DNA from: Leguminivora glycinivorella
Taxonomy: Eukaryota > Arthropoda > Insecta > Lepidoptera > Tortricidae
Assembly: GCF_023078275.1 (NCBI RefSeq)
Contig: NC_062975.1
Coordinates: forward strand, 6,237,141-6,301,140
DNA length: 64,000 nucleotides
Direction of reading: 5' to 3'
In this document: piece after piece, positions 52,266 through 62,595 of the stretch
Layout of the letters: each line of letters begins with the position of its first letter
Position numbering within the stretch: position 1 is the stretch's first letter
Program-made: the position numbers and the translations under genes
Notes under the pieces: model-generated
The model's input: only the letters and a program-made list of their open reading frames with translations
Told to the model about the DNA's origin: nothing
The model's database searches: none

Positions 52266-53157
52266 TAATATTATATATGTCGCAGGGAAATGGCCAAAAC
52301 CGAGATTTGATCAAATCTCTAAGGGATTTGATCAAATCACGCAGGATGTCAAAATGGCGAATCCATTTCATCATTTCTCTAGAAAATTTCAGTCATTTGA
52401 CTAAATCCCTGACTCTGTTTAGTGATATCACAAAATCGGCTAATAGACACGCCACGTTTTGTCATTTCACTAGATTTGTTTAGGGATTTGATAAAATCCC
52501 TAAACATCGACAGTGAGTTGACGAAACGAACTCAAAAAGTCAACTAGTTTTAACATTTCCCTAAACAAATTTAGGGAAATGATAAAGTCTCAACTGGTGA
52601 TTTGATCAAATGTCTGAACTGGTTTCGTGAAATGACAAAACCAATAATCTAATATATTCAATTAGATTTATTAGACTCTTGCCTTTGTCACTTGATTTGA
52701 TTGAATCCTTAACTAGATTAGTGAAGTGGTTTTTTGAGAGTTTTTGGTTTTCTATAAATAAGAAAAAAATAGAATAAGTGAAGAAACAAAGCTAAAAATG
52801 TTTCATTTTAAATTATTTTCATATTTATTAAAACATTTTGTCTTTTCACTGAACTTGTTTAGCGAAATGATAAAACTAGTTGACTTTATAAGCTCGTTTC
52901 GTCAACTTACTGACGTGGTTCAGGGATTTTATCAAATCCCTAAACAAATCTAGTGAAATAACAAAACGTGGCGTGTTTGTTGGTCGATTTTGTGATTTCA
53001 CTAAACAGAGTAAGGGATTTAGTCAAATGACTGAAATTTTCTAGAGAAATGATAAAATGGATTCACCATTTTGACATCCTGCGTGATTTGATCATATCCC
53101 TTAGTGATTTGATGAAATCTCTGTTTTGACCATTTCCCTGCGACATATATTCTATGT
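52266..53157. mobile_element. 890-bp foldback element of GATTTGATCAAATC-like words
   Basis: The left arm 52275-52505 begins ATATGTCGCAGGGAAATGGC and the right arm (53145 leftwards) begins the same on the other strand; the arms agree over at least 230 bp with scattered changes. Within each arm short palindromes such as GATTTGATCAAATC recur (about 52304, 52327, 52490). No coding frame. Confidence 0.75.
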
Positions 53158-53319
53158 CACAACCACCATGGCCCTTCAGTATTGTCCGTGCCAAATACAA
53201 ACATAAATCAGTTTAAAAAATAAATATTTCAATCACTGAGGTACATTTTATATTTCTTTATAAGCCCAGACGCTTTACAGTATTAAATCTGCGATAGGCT
53301 ATCAAGTATCTACATATAC

Positions 53320-53998
53320 GACCGGTCTGGCGCAGTCGGTAGTGACCATAGAGGAATAAGTAAGGGAAGAGTTGTAACTCCATACATCAGTAAATGCGAG
53401 TTATTTGTAGTGACATCTATCGTCATTCACTCGTCAATCACGCGCCAACTAGCGTAAATTATCAGTACTGCTACTTGTCAATAGATGTCACGACGAACAA
53501 AAAGTCTATTGCTCAACAATTTTTAGCTAATATTACAATAGTATTAATCAGTACTTTGCTTTCAATTACTTCACCTTATAATATAAGGTATAAACTGTTT
53601 TAATATTACATTTTTGGCAGACGCAACACTGTCGGCACCTAGTGTCGAGTAGCAGTACTGATAATTTACGCTAGTTGGCGCGTGATTGACGAGTGAATGA
53701 CGATAGATGTCACTACAAATAACTCGCATTTACTGATGTATGGAGTTACAACTCTTCCCTTACTTATTCCTCTATGGTAGTGACCCTGCCTGCTACGCCG
53801 CGGTCCCGGGTTCGAATCCCGGTAAGGGCATTTATTTGTGTGATGAGCACAGATATTTGTTCCTGAGTCATGGATGTTTTCTATGTATATAAGTATGTAT
53901 TTATCTAAGTATGTATATCGTCGCTTAGCACCCATAGTACAAGCTATGCTTAGTTTGGGGCTAAGTTGGTCTGTGTAAGGTGTCCCCAATATTTATTT
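53320..53998 (+). mobile_element. tRNA-derived SINE, split by a hAT element
   Basis: GGTCTGGCGCAGTCGGTAGT (A-box region), then after the insert GACCCTGCCTGCTACGCCGC, GGTCCCGGGTTCGAATCCCG (B box), a body with AGATATTTGTTCCTGAGTCA and an (ATTT)n-type tail. A second, 5'-truncated copy is at 60568-60795. Confidence 0.8.
53347..53776. mobile_element. hAT-type element inside the SINE promoter
   Basis: Inverted repeats of about 140 bp starting CATAGAGGAATAAGTAAGGG; flanks GTAGTGAC at 53339-53346 and 53777-53784 are an exact 8-bp duplication. Non-coding, 430 bp. Confidence 0.88.
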
Positions 53999-54012
53999 AT
54001 TATTTATTATTT

Positions 54013-54117
54013 GATGACCTGGACGTGTATCTCAACAACTGGCCGGAGATCGCCCAGAACCGGGACGAGTGGAAATCTAAGGGGGAGGCTTTTGCCCAGC
54101 AGTGGGACACAATATAG
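54013..54117 (+). pseudogene. RTE-type LINE C-terminus, 34 codons
   Basis: DDLDVYLNNWPEIAQNRDEW then KSKGEAFAQQWDTI and TAG. This is the characteristic end of RTE-clade reverse transcriptases (RWxDDL...W...AxDRxxW...GEAFxQQW). Abuts the SINE tail, suggesting either a separate 5'-truncated insertion or a shared 3' end. Confidence 0.75.
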
Positions 54118-54543
54118 GCTTGTAATAATTTATTATTTATACCTACTACACTAATCAAGTAATCAGCGTCTGACCTAACCGTTTCTACGTCAGTAGCCAT
54201 TTAGCATTAGTGTCATTTAGCGTCATTCCAGTCGGTTGGCATTCGCACTCGCGAATCTGCTCGCTCACTGGACTTCCTATGGTTAATCTCGTTACGTGGG
54301 TTAGACGTTACGACTGGTCATTTTTTAAATATACCTAATAAATTAATACGATGATTCTGTGTCTTTATTTGTACTTGGCTTGTACAGCCATCATAACCGA
54401 TGTAGGCTGTAGGCTGCCTAAGTACTCAGAATACCTACTTAGTCGCTGCAAGTGCTGCAACTATCATCTGGAAAGATACTGCGGCCAATGATGATGATTT
54501 GTACTGGTCTTACAGATTGTATATTGCTTTTGATCCCTCCCTT
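54118..54543. other. No gene; repeat shared with 51401-51640
   Basis: 54145-54280 is the uninterrupted relative described there. The rest is unassigned. Confidence 0.4.
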
Positions 54544-54690
54544 CCTGGGTACGTAGCCGAACGGCACAAACGCTCACTATCTATCTCTACCGCTCTTGCG
54601 TATTGGCGCGACAGAGCCAGACTGCCTTTCACGGCGTTTCGTTTTCGTTTCGCGTCGCAGAAATGCCATTCGGCTACAGCACCTGCTCAT
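54544..54690 (+). mobile_element. MITE M4, copy
   Basis: GGGTACGTAGCCGAACGGCA, CTATCTCTACCGCTCTTGCG, GCCATTCGGCTACAGCACCT. Frames over it (61-110 codons) are by-products. Confidence 0.75.
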
Positions 54691-54824
54691 TTTAAGATCT
54701 TTTGGTGTATTGTACTTATACCTTTACAGTATTTACCAAGAAACACGATGGCCACTTTTGGAGATACAAGTGAATTTTTAATCCCATTAGCGATAAGGCT
54801 TTGTATCGTTTATATTATTTCACC

Positions 54825-54905
54825 TCACTAGCTCGGAAAGGACTTTTTTATTCTTTAAAAACAGATAGCAAAATCACATTTTATCCACAGGAGTGCAAAG
54901 AATAT
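54825..54905 (+). repeat. AACAGATAGCAAAATCACATTTT repeat
   Basis: CACCTCACTAGCTCGGAAAG and GATAGCAAAATCACATTTTA, same family as 33838-33960. Confidence 0.6.
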
Positions 54906-55287
54906 TTGAAATCCGAACGTGTCATTAGTTACTTTTTTAAATATAATTTCTTGTAAAGGCATGTCCCAGACAGGACAATTTTCTCCCTGTGCTTAAATTG
55001 TCTGTAACAAATCATGTGATGCGAACGTAAAAATAATTTCATATCGAATTGTATCCGACTAAAAACATAAAATTCAAACAATTTTATAACATGATTTTAC
55101 CACAAAACACTTGAATTCGTACAAGAAATTGTATTTTTGACTCTTCCATTGTACTTATTCAGAACGCACCTTAAGTAACATTGTAATCTCAAAACGCGTG
55201 AAACGGAACGCACCCAAATAGATTTTTCTTCTTGATTCTTAATTTGAAACTTTTGTGGTGTCGGTTAGTGCATCGTGGAAATTGTAA
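54906..55287. other. No recognisable gene
   Basis: AT-rich; nothing assigned. Confidence 0.3.
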
Positions 55288-55874
55288 TGGCCCCTGTACA
55301 CACATGGCCAACGGTTCCACCAACCCCCTTGGCCAAGCGTGTAGAGGGCTACTTGGCCGTAAGTTGGCAGTTGGCGCTTGCGCTTGCCGGCCAACCGATT
55401 GGTGTCGGTTTTTTGTCCACACATCAAAGGATCTTGGCGCCAATGGCCAACTGCGTTTACACGTTGGCGCTTCATTCAGTTGGTCGTCAGCCGTCAGAGA
55501 GGACGGTAGTGAAATATTTACGAAAATAATAAGTTTATCTATGTCAATAATAGTATAGATTTTAGGAAATAAAATAACCTTGCAAATCTTTAATGTATTT
55601 CTTAAAAAAGATAAATGTTCTTATCATAATATTCAAAAAATTGTTAATATTTCAAATAATTTAATTTTACTACGGGGTTATTATTTTTTAATCAAATTTT
55701 TCTGTCAACGTCTATGATCTAGAATTTCCTAGACTTTTCCATTCCACGTCCATCTTTCATGAAGAGCCAATGCCAAGTGATTGGTTCGCCAATGTGTAAA
55801 CAGCGGCTCTTATCTTGGCCAAGGGGTTTCACAAAGGGTTGGTGGAACCGTTGGCCATATGTGTACAGCGGCCA
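55288..55874. mobile_element. PIF/Harbinger-like element, TAA duplication
   Basis: TGGCCCCTGTACACACATGG, CCAACGGTTCCACCAACCCC and GGGTTGGTGGAACCGTTGG, CATATGTGTACAGCGGCCA ends; TAA at 55285-55287 and 55875-55877. The left arm contains iterated TTGGC/GGCCAA words. 587 bp; no transposase remnant recognised. Confidence 0.75.
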
Positions 55875-55917
55875 TAATACCTAAACGCAAATTGACTTAT
55901 TTCCAGTTGTTTTTATT

Positions 55918-56210
55918 GCGTGTTTCCTCGCTTTAGTGAGGTGAAAAGTTATGTGTTACACACGGGATGCAAAGTTATTTTACCTCGTGTGTATTGCAAC
56001 ACTCTCTGCGCTCATGATTCTATTTTTGAACTACTCGCTTCGCTCAGGATTCTATTTTCGAACCACTCGCTTCGCTCGTGGTTCAACCATAGAATCCATT
56101 CGCTAGCTTGTAGTTCAACCCTAGAATCCATTCGCTAGTTCGTGTTGCAATTCCACACTCGGTTAAAATACAACTTTGCTCCCTTGTATAACAAATAACT
56201 ATTATATGTT
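55918..56210 (+). repeat. GTGTTACACACGGG...CTTTGCTCCCTTGTATA repeat, long copy
   Basis: TTTCCTCGCTTTAGTGAGGT, GAACCACTCGCTTCGCTCGT and ATAGAATCCATTCGCTAGC duplicated at 56088 and 56123, then ACAACTTTGCTCCCTTGTAT. Confidence 0.65.
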
Positions 56211-57313
56211 TAATGGGTATATGGATAACTCGAACAAGACATAGATATATCTGACTTTGAGCTTTTTTGAAATTAGCAAAACAACTACAATTGTATATAG
56301 CATGTCGCCTTAAATATGTATGCCTTAAATAGAAAAATGTACAAGTACTAAGATTACTTTCAGTAAGTAAGTGTGTATCATATAAAAATGTCAGAACTTC
56401 CGATGTATGGGAACCAGCGACGCGATATCTCACTTCCTCGTTACGCAATTATGCCTAATTATATAAATGCTTGTTATTTTGGACTCATTCTCAAGAGATC
56501 AACATCTTTGTTTTACCTAGCGACAATGAAAAGTATATGTATTACTGTAATGGTCATGTTATATGGTTGTAATGGTATCAAATGTAAACTTACGTGATGT
56601 TGCGACGTACCTAAGTGCGAACCGCCATGGGGTACCTTTTCCTACGGAACTTCAATTTAGGTTTCAAAATCTTAACATCTATGATTTATATCCTAAATTG
56701 TGTTACTTAATTTCAAATCCGGGTAAATCCAGCCTGCTTTAAGGTTGAATCTCTCTCCCTCTCTCTTTAGCCTGATTCTACCCTTCGGGTGTAGGCCTGC
56801 TTCAACATGCGCCACTCGTCACGGTGCGATCTGGAGCCACTTCCTCCCAGCAGTGATATTTAAAAAAATGTTATTATGTAATTTATGTATCCGAAAGATA
56901 ATCAACCTCAATAATCAGCATTTACCCGAGTTTGAAGTTAAGCGACACAATTGTCAATTACACAATCTGGGTATCTTAGATCAAACCCCAGTCCTTTCGA
57001 CGGTGGCGAACGAAACACTGTATCTCTGTCTCTCTAATAAGAAAGAGTGACAGAGAGAAATTGGGTATGGGTATACAGTTTATTAGGTACCTAAGTATGT
57101 AGGCAGGTAGTTGATTAATTTTCTCGTTTCGAATTTCAAACGTCCCACAACAGTTTTCTCATCACTGTCTTGACATATCAATGTGAAAGTGAGATCGGAT
57201 GAACAGTATCGAATATCGACTAAGTTATTTTCTTACCTTACAACCACTTTACTACTGGACCAATTAAGTCTGACCTTCTTTTGTTCGAAGTTCTTGAGGA
57301 TCTAAGTATCAAG
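56211..57313. other. No secure gene
   Basis: GATTCTACCCTTCGGGTGTA (56771) and CACTGTATCTCTGTCTCTCT / AGAAAGAGTGACAGAGAGA (57016-57058, a hairpin) are the only patterns seen. Confidence 0.3.
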
Positions 57314-57424
57314 ATGTACTGGAAAGTGGGCTACAGTCTAGATAAAAAGCTTATTGAATGTTTAGGCTGTGACGCTCTGATTGACGCAGGAATAGAGCCG
57401 ACTTGGCTTTACATGAACGAGTAA
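57314..57424 (+). CDS. Possible terminal exon or orphan frame, 36 codons
   Basis: MYWKVGYSLDKKLIECLGCD then ALIDAGIEPTWLYMNE and TAA. The frame is open back to 57225 and contains SDLLLFEVLEDLSIK with an acceptor-like TTAAG upstream, so it could be a 3' exon. Composition is protein-like, but no domain is recognised and no partner exons were found. Confidence 0.2.
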   Translation: MYWKVGYSLDKKLIECLGCDALIDAGIEPTWLYMNE

Positions 57425-57621
57425 TGTGTTAAGTTTTACAACTTTTTAATAGGTTTTTGTAAACAAATCGCATTTTATTATTTACTTAAGCAACTGTTAC
57501 ACATACAATACAAGTATGTTTCGGTTCAGCCGACTTGGTAAGTATGTCAGAACTATTGTGTGCAGCTAAGACCAAACCTTGTTTTTTTATTAACTCCATA
57601 GAATAGAATTGGTTGATAGAA

Positions 57622-57781
57622 TAAGGTAAAAGTAGCAGTGCTCGACAGTGTACCAGTAGATGCCAGGTCATGCCACGTTCAAACTTTATTTCATTTAATT
57701 GTCAATGTCAATAAATGTGACAAAAAGGTGTCATATATTGGACATTACCGTGTCGACCACTGGTGTTTTTACCGTACTCCT
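57622..57781. mobile_element. MITE (AGGTAAAAGTAGCAGTGCTCG ends)
   Basis: ATAAGGTAAAAGTAGCAGTG CTCGACA and GTCGACCACTGGTGTTTTTA CC pair imperfectly. Related to 7970-8115. Confidence 0.5.
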
Positions 57782-58136
57782 CTAAGTTTTGCATCGTGTA
57801 GGTACACAATCCAACGCATAGTCACTTTACCATGGAAATGCAAGAGTAAATCGACTACAATTGCGACTGATAGCGTTCCGTTCTGCTGAGCGGGAACTAG
57901 TCTAATGGCAACATTTCTGGGATTACCAACGATGGCGTGGAGAAACGATGTCTTTATCGTGTGCGGAGGGCAGTAAAGTTAAACTTGAGTTGGTATTTGA
58001 TGGAAGTAACTAGTTCGGTATCTACTGTAGGTACAATACTTATATTAAACGAACAAACAAACGCACAATCTCTCACCCTAAACCATGAACGCCTACCGTG
58101 TCGCCTTCTCCGTGTCGTCGTCGGTGAAAAGGGGAT

Positions 58137-58297
58137 CAGGCCCCGTAGCCGAATGGCATTTCTCCGACGCCAAACGAAAGCGATACGCCGCTGGCTCTGT
58201 CGCGCCAATACGCGAGCGCGATAGAGATAGATATCTACTAGCGCTTCGTTTCGTGAGCGTTTCGTGAGCGATTGTGCCATTCGGCTAGCCACCCTGT
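58137..58297 (-). mobile_element. MITE M4 inserted in the left arm
   Basis: GGCCCCGTAGCCGAATGGCA to TTGTGCCATTCGGCTAGCCA. The right arm at 59225-59240 (AATTGAACAGATCCCC) shows the empty site. Three frames of 60-116 codons over it are by-products. Confidence 0.78.
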
Positions 58298-58961
58298 TCT
58301 TCAATTGGGCGTATTCGACACCTAATTATATACCTATTATCGTGTTCGATGCACAAGGTAAACAAAAATGTGACATTATATGGGTAAAGGGACCTTATTG
58401 TCGGTGGCGCTTACTTCCAGCGGCGTCGTATTTGTATACGAACATCGTTCATAACTAAAGATCGTTATCAGCGTGCTGTATTGGTGGCAGAGTATGGTTG
58501 GCAAAAAAACAAATACACAAGTATTTAAAACATTACATACTTAACAAATTATGAAATATACACCTATTTATAATTATTTATCTAAATTACATTGAATAAA
58601 TAACTAAAATTTGTTCAACAGATTTGGCTTCGTGCACTACTTTTGACTTGAACTGGATACTTGAATTCTAGATAGTCTTATCTAGAAAGCATTTGATTAT
58701 TTGGATTAAAATAATATGTCTACACTTCGCGTAATGTATTTTTATGACATAATTAATGTCATTTACGTACCTATATTGTTTTAAAAATATATAGTTCATC
58801 GGAAAAGGCTTTGTACCGTAGAGGTGTAATCCTAAGAAGGTAAGTATTTATTTTGTAGTTAAGAACAAAGTGAATATTTAAATGTAAGTATTTGTTTTTT
58901 TTGCCAACCGTACCGTTTGCCACGAAAAGTGCACCTTGATAACGATCTCTATTCATAACGC

Positions 58962-59100
58962 CATAGCTGGGCATCGTTAATCAAATAATGAACTTCGATA
59001 ATCGCTAATCCGTTACTCAAAAAGTTAACTTCGTTAATCGTTAAAGCGATACTTTGAGACAAATTTAACGCAAGTTAACGTGTGGCCCAAGATTAGTATG
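58962..59100. repeat. Iterated GTTAATCG/GATAATCG stretch
   Basis: GGGCATCGTTAATCAAATAA, GATAATCGCTAATCCGTTAC and CTTCGTTAATCGTTAAAGCG repeat variants of one word for about 130 bp; possibly a small MITE. Confidence 0.4.
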
Positions 59101-59465
59101 CGTTATAATAACGCCGTAAGCGCCATCGACAATAAGGTCCCTTTACCCAGATAATGTCACATTTTTGTTTACCTTGTGCATCGAACACGATAATAGGTAT
59201 ATAGGTGTCGAATACGCCCAATTGAACAGATCCCCTTTTCACCCACGACGTCACGGAGAAGGTATATGCGTTTATGGTTTAGGGTGAGAGATTGTTCGTT
59301 TATATAAAAATCGTGTTTGAAAGGTTGACTAAGTGAAATTTGTATCCATAGAAACAAAAAAGTCAATCAATCAATCAATTTATTACAGAGATGTTAATCT
59401 AATGTACAATGTCGTCTCAAGAATGTTTTGTTCCACGTTTTCCTAACAACAGAACAAAACTCTTA

Positions 59466-59598
59466 GTGCGTTTTCACATTATCCGATCCGATATCGGATA
59501 GAGGACCGATATCCCACACATTTAAGCCGCCATCTTTGATTTTTGCCTTTGAAATCCTTCCGACATCCGATATCGGATCGGATAATGTGAAAACGCAC
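59466..59598. mobile_element. MITE M1, complete, TTA duplication
   Basis: GTGCGTTTTCACATTATCCG to CGGATAATGTGAAAACGCAC; TTA at 59463-59465 and 59599-59601. The interior CCGCCATCTTTGATTTTTGC is shared with 23011-23148. Confidence 0.85.
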
Positions 59599-59609
59599 TT
59601 ATCCTCCCT

Positions 59610-60440
59610 ATTTTTAGGGTTCCGCACCAAAAAGGTACAACAGGAACCCTTATGGTGCGACTCTGTCCGTCTGTCACATTCCTAAATATCTCGAGAACTA
59701 CTAATGCTATCAACTTGAAATTTGGAATAGTTGTGAACATTGTAAACCTCTACAAATAGAAAGTGTAATTTTTTTAAATATATTAATTTTAATTGTAGAA
59801 AATGGCCAAAATGAAAGGGGGGCAAACTGTAAATTTCAAGTTACTAGGTCAAGTGGGGTATCGTTGGAAAGAGCTCAAATTGAACGTAAATAAGCTATTT
59901 TTTATAATTTTTTTGTTGTGGAAAAAAAATGAATTTTGAAGGAAAATGTAAAAAAAAATACCGTTCCCCCCCCCCTTATCTCCGAAGTTTACCAACGAAA
60001 AATTATGAAAATTTTAGTAAACATTGTTTTTATGCTAAATATTACAGGAAAAATATAATCGTGTTTGTATTTTGAATAATTTTTTTTAATTCACAAAAAA
60101 CTTTTCAGATTTTTACTTTCAATTTACCCACCCTTGCGGATGTATATCGTACTTCAAATTAATACGAGATGTTACGTAAACCATCTTCTGTCCAATAAAG
60201 TAAAAACTGTTAACATTATAAAGAATTATCCCTGAAAAACCAGGTCGCGCAAATTAGTTAGCAAATTGACCGGGAGATGGCGCTATACACAATAATACTC
60301 ATTAGTGCCTATACTTTTGTCTTCTAGTCAAGTCATAGAGTTATATGAAAATATGAGATTATTTTTACTAGGTAGTTTGAAAGAAAGTTTGTACGGAACC
60401 CTCGGTGGGCGAGTCCGACTCGCACTTGGCCGGTTTTTTA
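59610..60440 (-). mobile_element. GGGTTCCGTAC element, copy 2, inverted
   Basis: TTAGGGTTCCGCACCAAAAA to GGAACCCTCGGTGGGCGAGT, CCGACTCGCACTTGGCCGGT. Collinear with 14430-15292 reversed, including GTGGGGTATCGTTGGAAAGA. Confidence 0.78.
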
Positions 60441-60567
60441 TTACATTTTAAGTATAGCGGATCGGATATTGCTGGATATTACTTATTGTTGTTTTTATTG
60501 CAAATCCGGCGGGGTAAAAACGCGTTATTACGTGCGTCCCTTTCGAATGAAATTGTGATAAACAAGA

Positions 60568-60795
60568 TATCAATGCGGTCCTGGGTTCGAATCCCGGTAA
60601 GGGCATTATTTGTGTGCTGAACACAGATATTTGTTCTCGAGTCATGGACGTTTTCTGTGTACATAAGTATTTGTATGTATATTATATATATCGTTGTCTG
60701 AGTACAGTGAGTACCCACAATACAAGCCTTCTTGATCTAACCGGGGCTCAGTCAATCTGTGTAAGAATGTCCTATAATATTTATTTATTTATTTA
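60568..60795 (+). mobile_element. tRNA-derived SINE, 5'-truncated copy
   Basis: GCGGTCCTGGGTTCGAATCC (B box), AGATATTTGTTCTCGAGTCA, GTGTAAGAATGTCCTATAAT and an ATTTATTT tail. Lacks the A box present at 53320-53346. Confidence 0.75.
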
Positions 60796-61463
60796 TCAAT
60801 ACCTAATTACTCCCTTCGTTAAAAATACTCACCTTTTTACATCTTTCTTCATGCTGATGTGGCGATTAACTGTTCTTAAATCTCCTGTAAAAGTCCTTCT
60901 GTTAATGAATACCACGCATAGGCTATCACTAACCGAGTAAAGTTCCGTGTCTCATAAATTTAGTACCTATGCGTCGTAATGGTCCAAAAGAATTACGACT
61001 GAGACCTAAGAAACCTGAATAAACCTTCTCAGTTACATGTGGGAAAGTGCAAATTCAATTCAAAGCGTGAAATTGGAAACAAGTCTAGCACATTCCTGTT
61101 TTAATACGTCTATTGTTTAGTGATGTGTTTTGACGTAATTTTATTTATTGTTTAGTTTCTTAACAGCTTTCGTTAAGTGGAAAAGCTGACGTCCAGTTTT
61201 TATAAACAGAACCTATAGGTACCAAGAGTTATCAACTTTTTAAAATACGTTATATCTATTCAGTAGCGTTATATCTATATCGTTATATCTATACATTATG
61301 GAAGATGAAATTCACGTCGGTTAAAAATTGGGAATACTTATAATCTCGTGCCAACACGAAATCCAGTATCCAGTAGGTAGTCGCGATCCAAAAATCTCCC
61401 CTTAGTAATTTAACTTGGACTATTGTAGCATTTTTTGTGGTAGCAGAGTGCACTGCGAAGGAT
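60796..61463. other. No recognisable gene
   Basis: AT-rich with GTTATATCTAT words repeated at 61248-61290; nothing else. Confidence 0.3.
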
Positions 61464-61465
61464 AA

Positions 61466-61597
61466 GTGCGTTTTCACATTCACATTGTGCGATATCGGAT
61501 GTCGGGAGGATTTCAAAGACAAATACAAGATGGCGGCCTAAACGTATGGAATATCGGTCCTACATCCGATGTCGGATCGGATAGTGTGAAAACGCAC
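61466..61597. mobile_element. MITE M1, inverted copy, TAA duplication
   Basis: GTGCGTTTTCACATTCACAT to GGATAGTGTGAAAACGCAC; TAA at 61463-61465 and 61598-61600. The centre (GGAGGATTTCAAAGACAAAT, CAAGATGGCGGCC) is the reverse of the other copies. Confidence 0.82.
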
Positions 61598-61654
61598 TAA
61601 GGGTAAAGCCCAAAGAGCTTGGAATCACTACGTGGCGTGGTGAACCTTGCTCAT

Positions 61655-61860
61655 GTCCATATCTGCCTAGCCGATAGCTCACCTCACAGTACTATAAGCT
61701 CGCGGTGGGACCAGAGGGGTTACCATGACGTGCTAAAGCCGTTCAGTTTATGTTGAGAGAGAGGGACGGAGCTATGTAACTGCTATAGCTGTGTCCCTTT
61801 CTCTCAACCTAAACTGAACGTCATGGTAACCCCCCAGTGCCTAAGTCGCCTTACGACATC
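61655..61860. mobile_element. Half of the GGCACTGGTCCCACC MITE holding a hairpin MITE
   Basis: CCGATAGCTCACC, ACTATAAGCTCGCGGTGGGACC and TGCCTAAG match the right half of 35491-35714. The hairpin copy at 61715-61835 (GGGGTTACCATGACGTGCTA ... GAACGTCATGGTAACCCC) sits between ACC and TGCC, with AG on both sides. Confidence 0.7.
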
Positions 61861-62165
61861 CATGATAAGGGGTGGTGCTAATCTTTTCTAAAGTCGACAC
61901 GTCACGGCACGTATTTTAGCAGTTAGGATAATGAGTACCTATTTATGACCCATTATTCGCATTAATTCACTAGATGTATTATGTATGGAAGACTGAGTCA
62001 CAGGCGGCCTCCCACGGGGTGTCATATGACCGCAACCCGACCCGCTTATAAATTAATATCTGGGCGACCGATATTAATTTTATTTTAATAATTTTAATAA
62101 TATATCACGTCTTTAGATAAAAAAAAACTCTTATAAATACAAAAACAAAAAAAAAGACAAAAACA
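61861..62165. other. No recognisable gene
   Basis: AT-rich, ending in an A-rich tract with AAAAACAAAAA words that could be the tail of the next repeat. Confidence 0.3.
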
Positions 62166-62265
62166 AAAACTTAATTGCTGGCCGGGATTCGAAACCCTGA
62201 CACCTACGATCTATCTGCGTACATTAGACCGACCTCGTACGACTGAGCTAAGCGGAATCGATGCG
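62166..62265 (-). repeat. tRNA-like SINE head
   Basis: The minus strand reads TTCCGCTTAGCTCAGTCGTA (A-box-like), a GTCTAATGTACGCAGATAG anticodon-like part and CAGGGTTTCGAATCCCGGCC (B box). The A-rich tract 62105-62172 would be its tail. It does not fold as an intact tRNA. Confidence 0.6.
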
Positions 62266-62324
62266 CGCGCGGCGAAATTAACTACCATATTTTACGTTTT
62301 CGGGGATCTAAGGCTACGCTAGAT

Positions 62325-62455
62325 TGATTTTTTCACCCCCGAAAACCCCCACATAACAAATTTCAGCGCGTTAGAGCGGTTTCCGAGATCGTCGGTATAT
62401 GTATATAAATAAATAAATAAATATACAAGAATTGCTCGTTTAAAAGTATAAGATA
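62325..62455 (+). repeat. CCGAAAACCCCCACATAAC repeat, copy 2
   Basis: CCCCGAAAACCCCCACATAA, TTTCAGCGCGTTAGAGCGGT and ATAAATAAATAAATAAATAT, as at 29060-29190. Confidence 0.65.
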
Positions 62456-62595
62456 AGATAATAACAATTAAATACTAGCGCTACCTGTCATAAAACATAG
62501 ACTGTTTTATAGTGTTTCCATCATAACATTCATAACATAATCTACGTTAAAGATAAAACGCAAGGCAGATTGTGGCAAGCCGTAGGGAACTAGAG

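Larger units (their letters stand above)
58020..59315. repeat. Inverted repeat pair, one arm carrying MITE M4
   Basis: Left arm 58036-58425 (CACAATCTCTCACCCTAAAC, GTGAAAAGGGGATC, TTCAATTGGGCGTATTCGAC, ACCTTATTGTCGGTGGCGCT); right arm 59107-59308 is its complement. The left arm is longer only because of the insertion at 58137-58297. About 680 bp separate the arms. Confidence 0.75.

Noticed and set aside
53666..53989. 107-codon minus-strand frame with PYRDSNPGP
   Set aside because: RDSNPG is the familiar reverse-frame reading of a SINE B box (GGTTCGAATCCCGG). The rest crosses the hAT insert.
57937..58304. Frames of 60-116 codons on both strands around 58.1 kb, Arg/Ser-rich
   Set aside because: They cover MITE M4, which yields similar Arg-rich frames at each of its copies.
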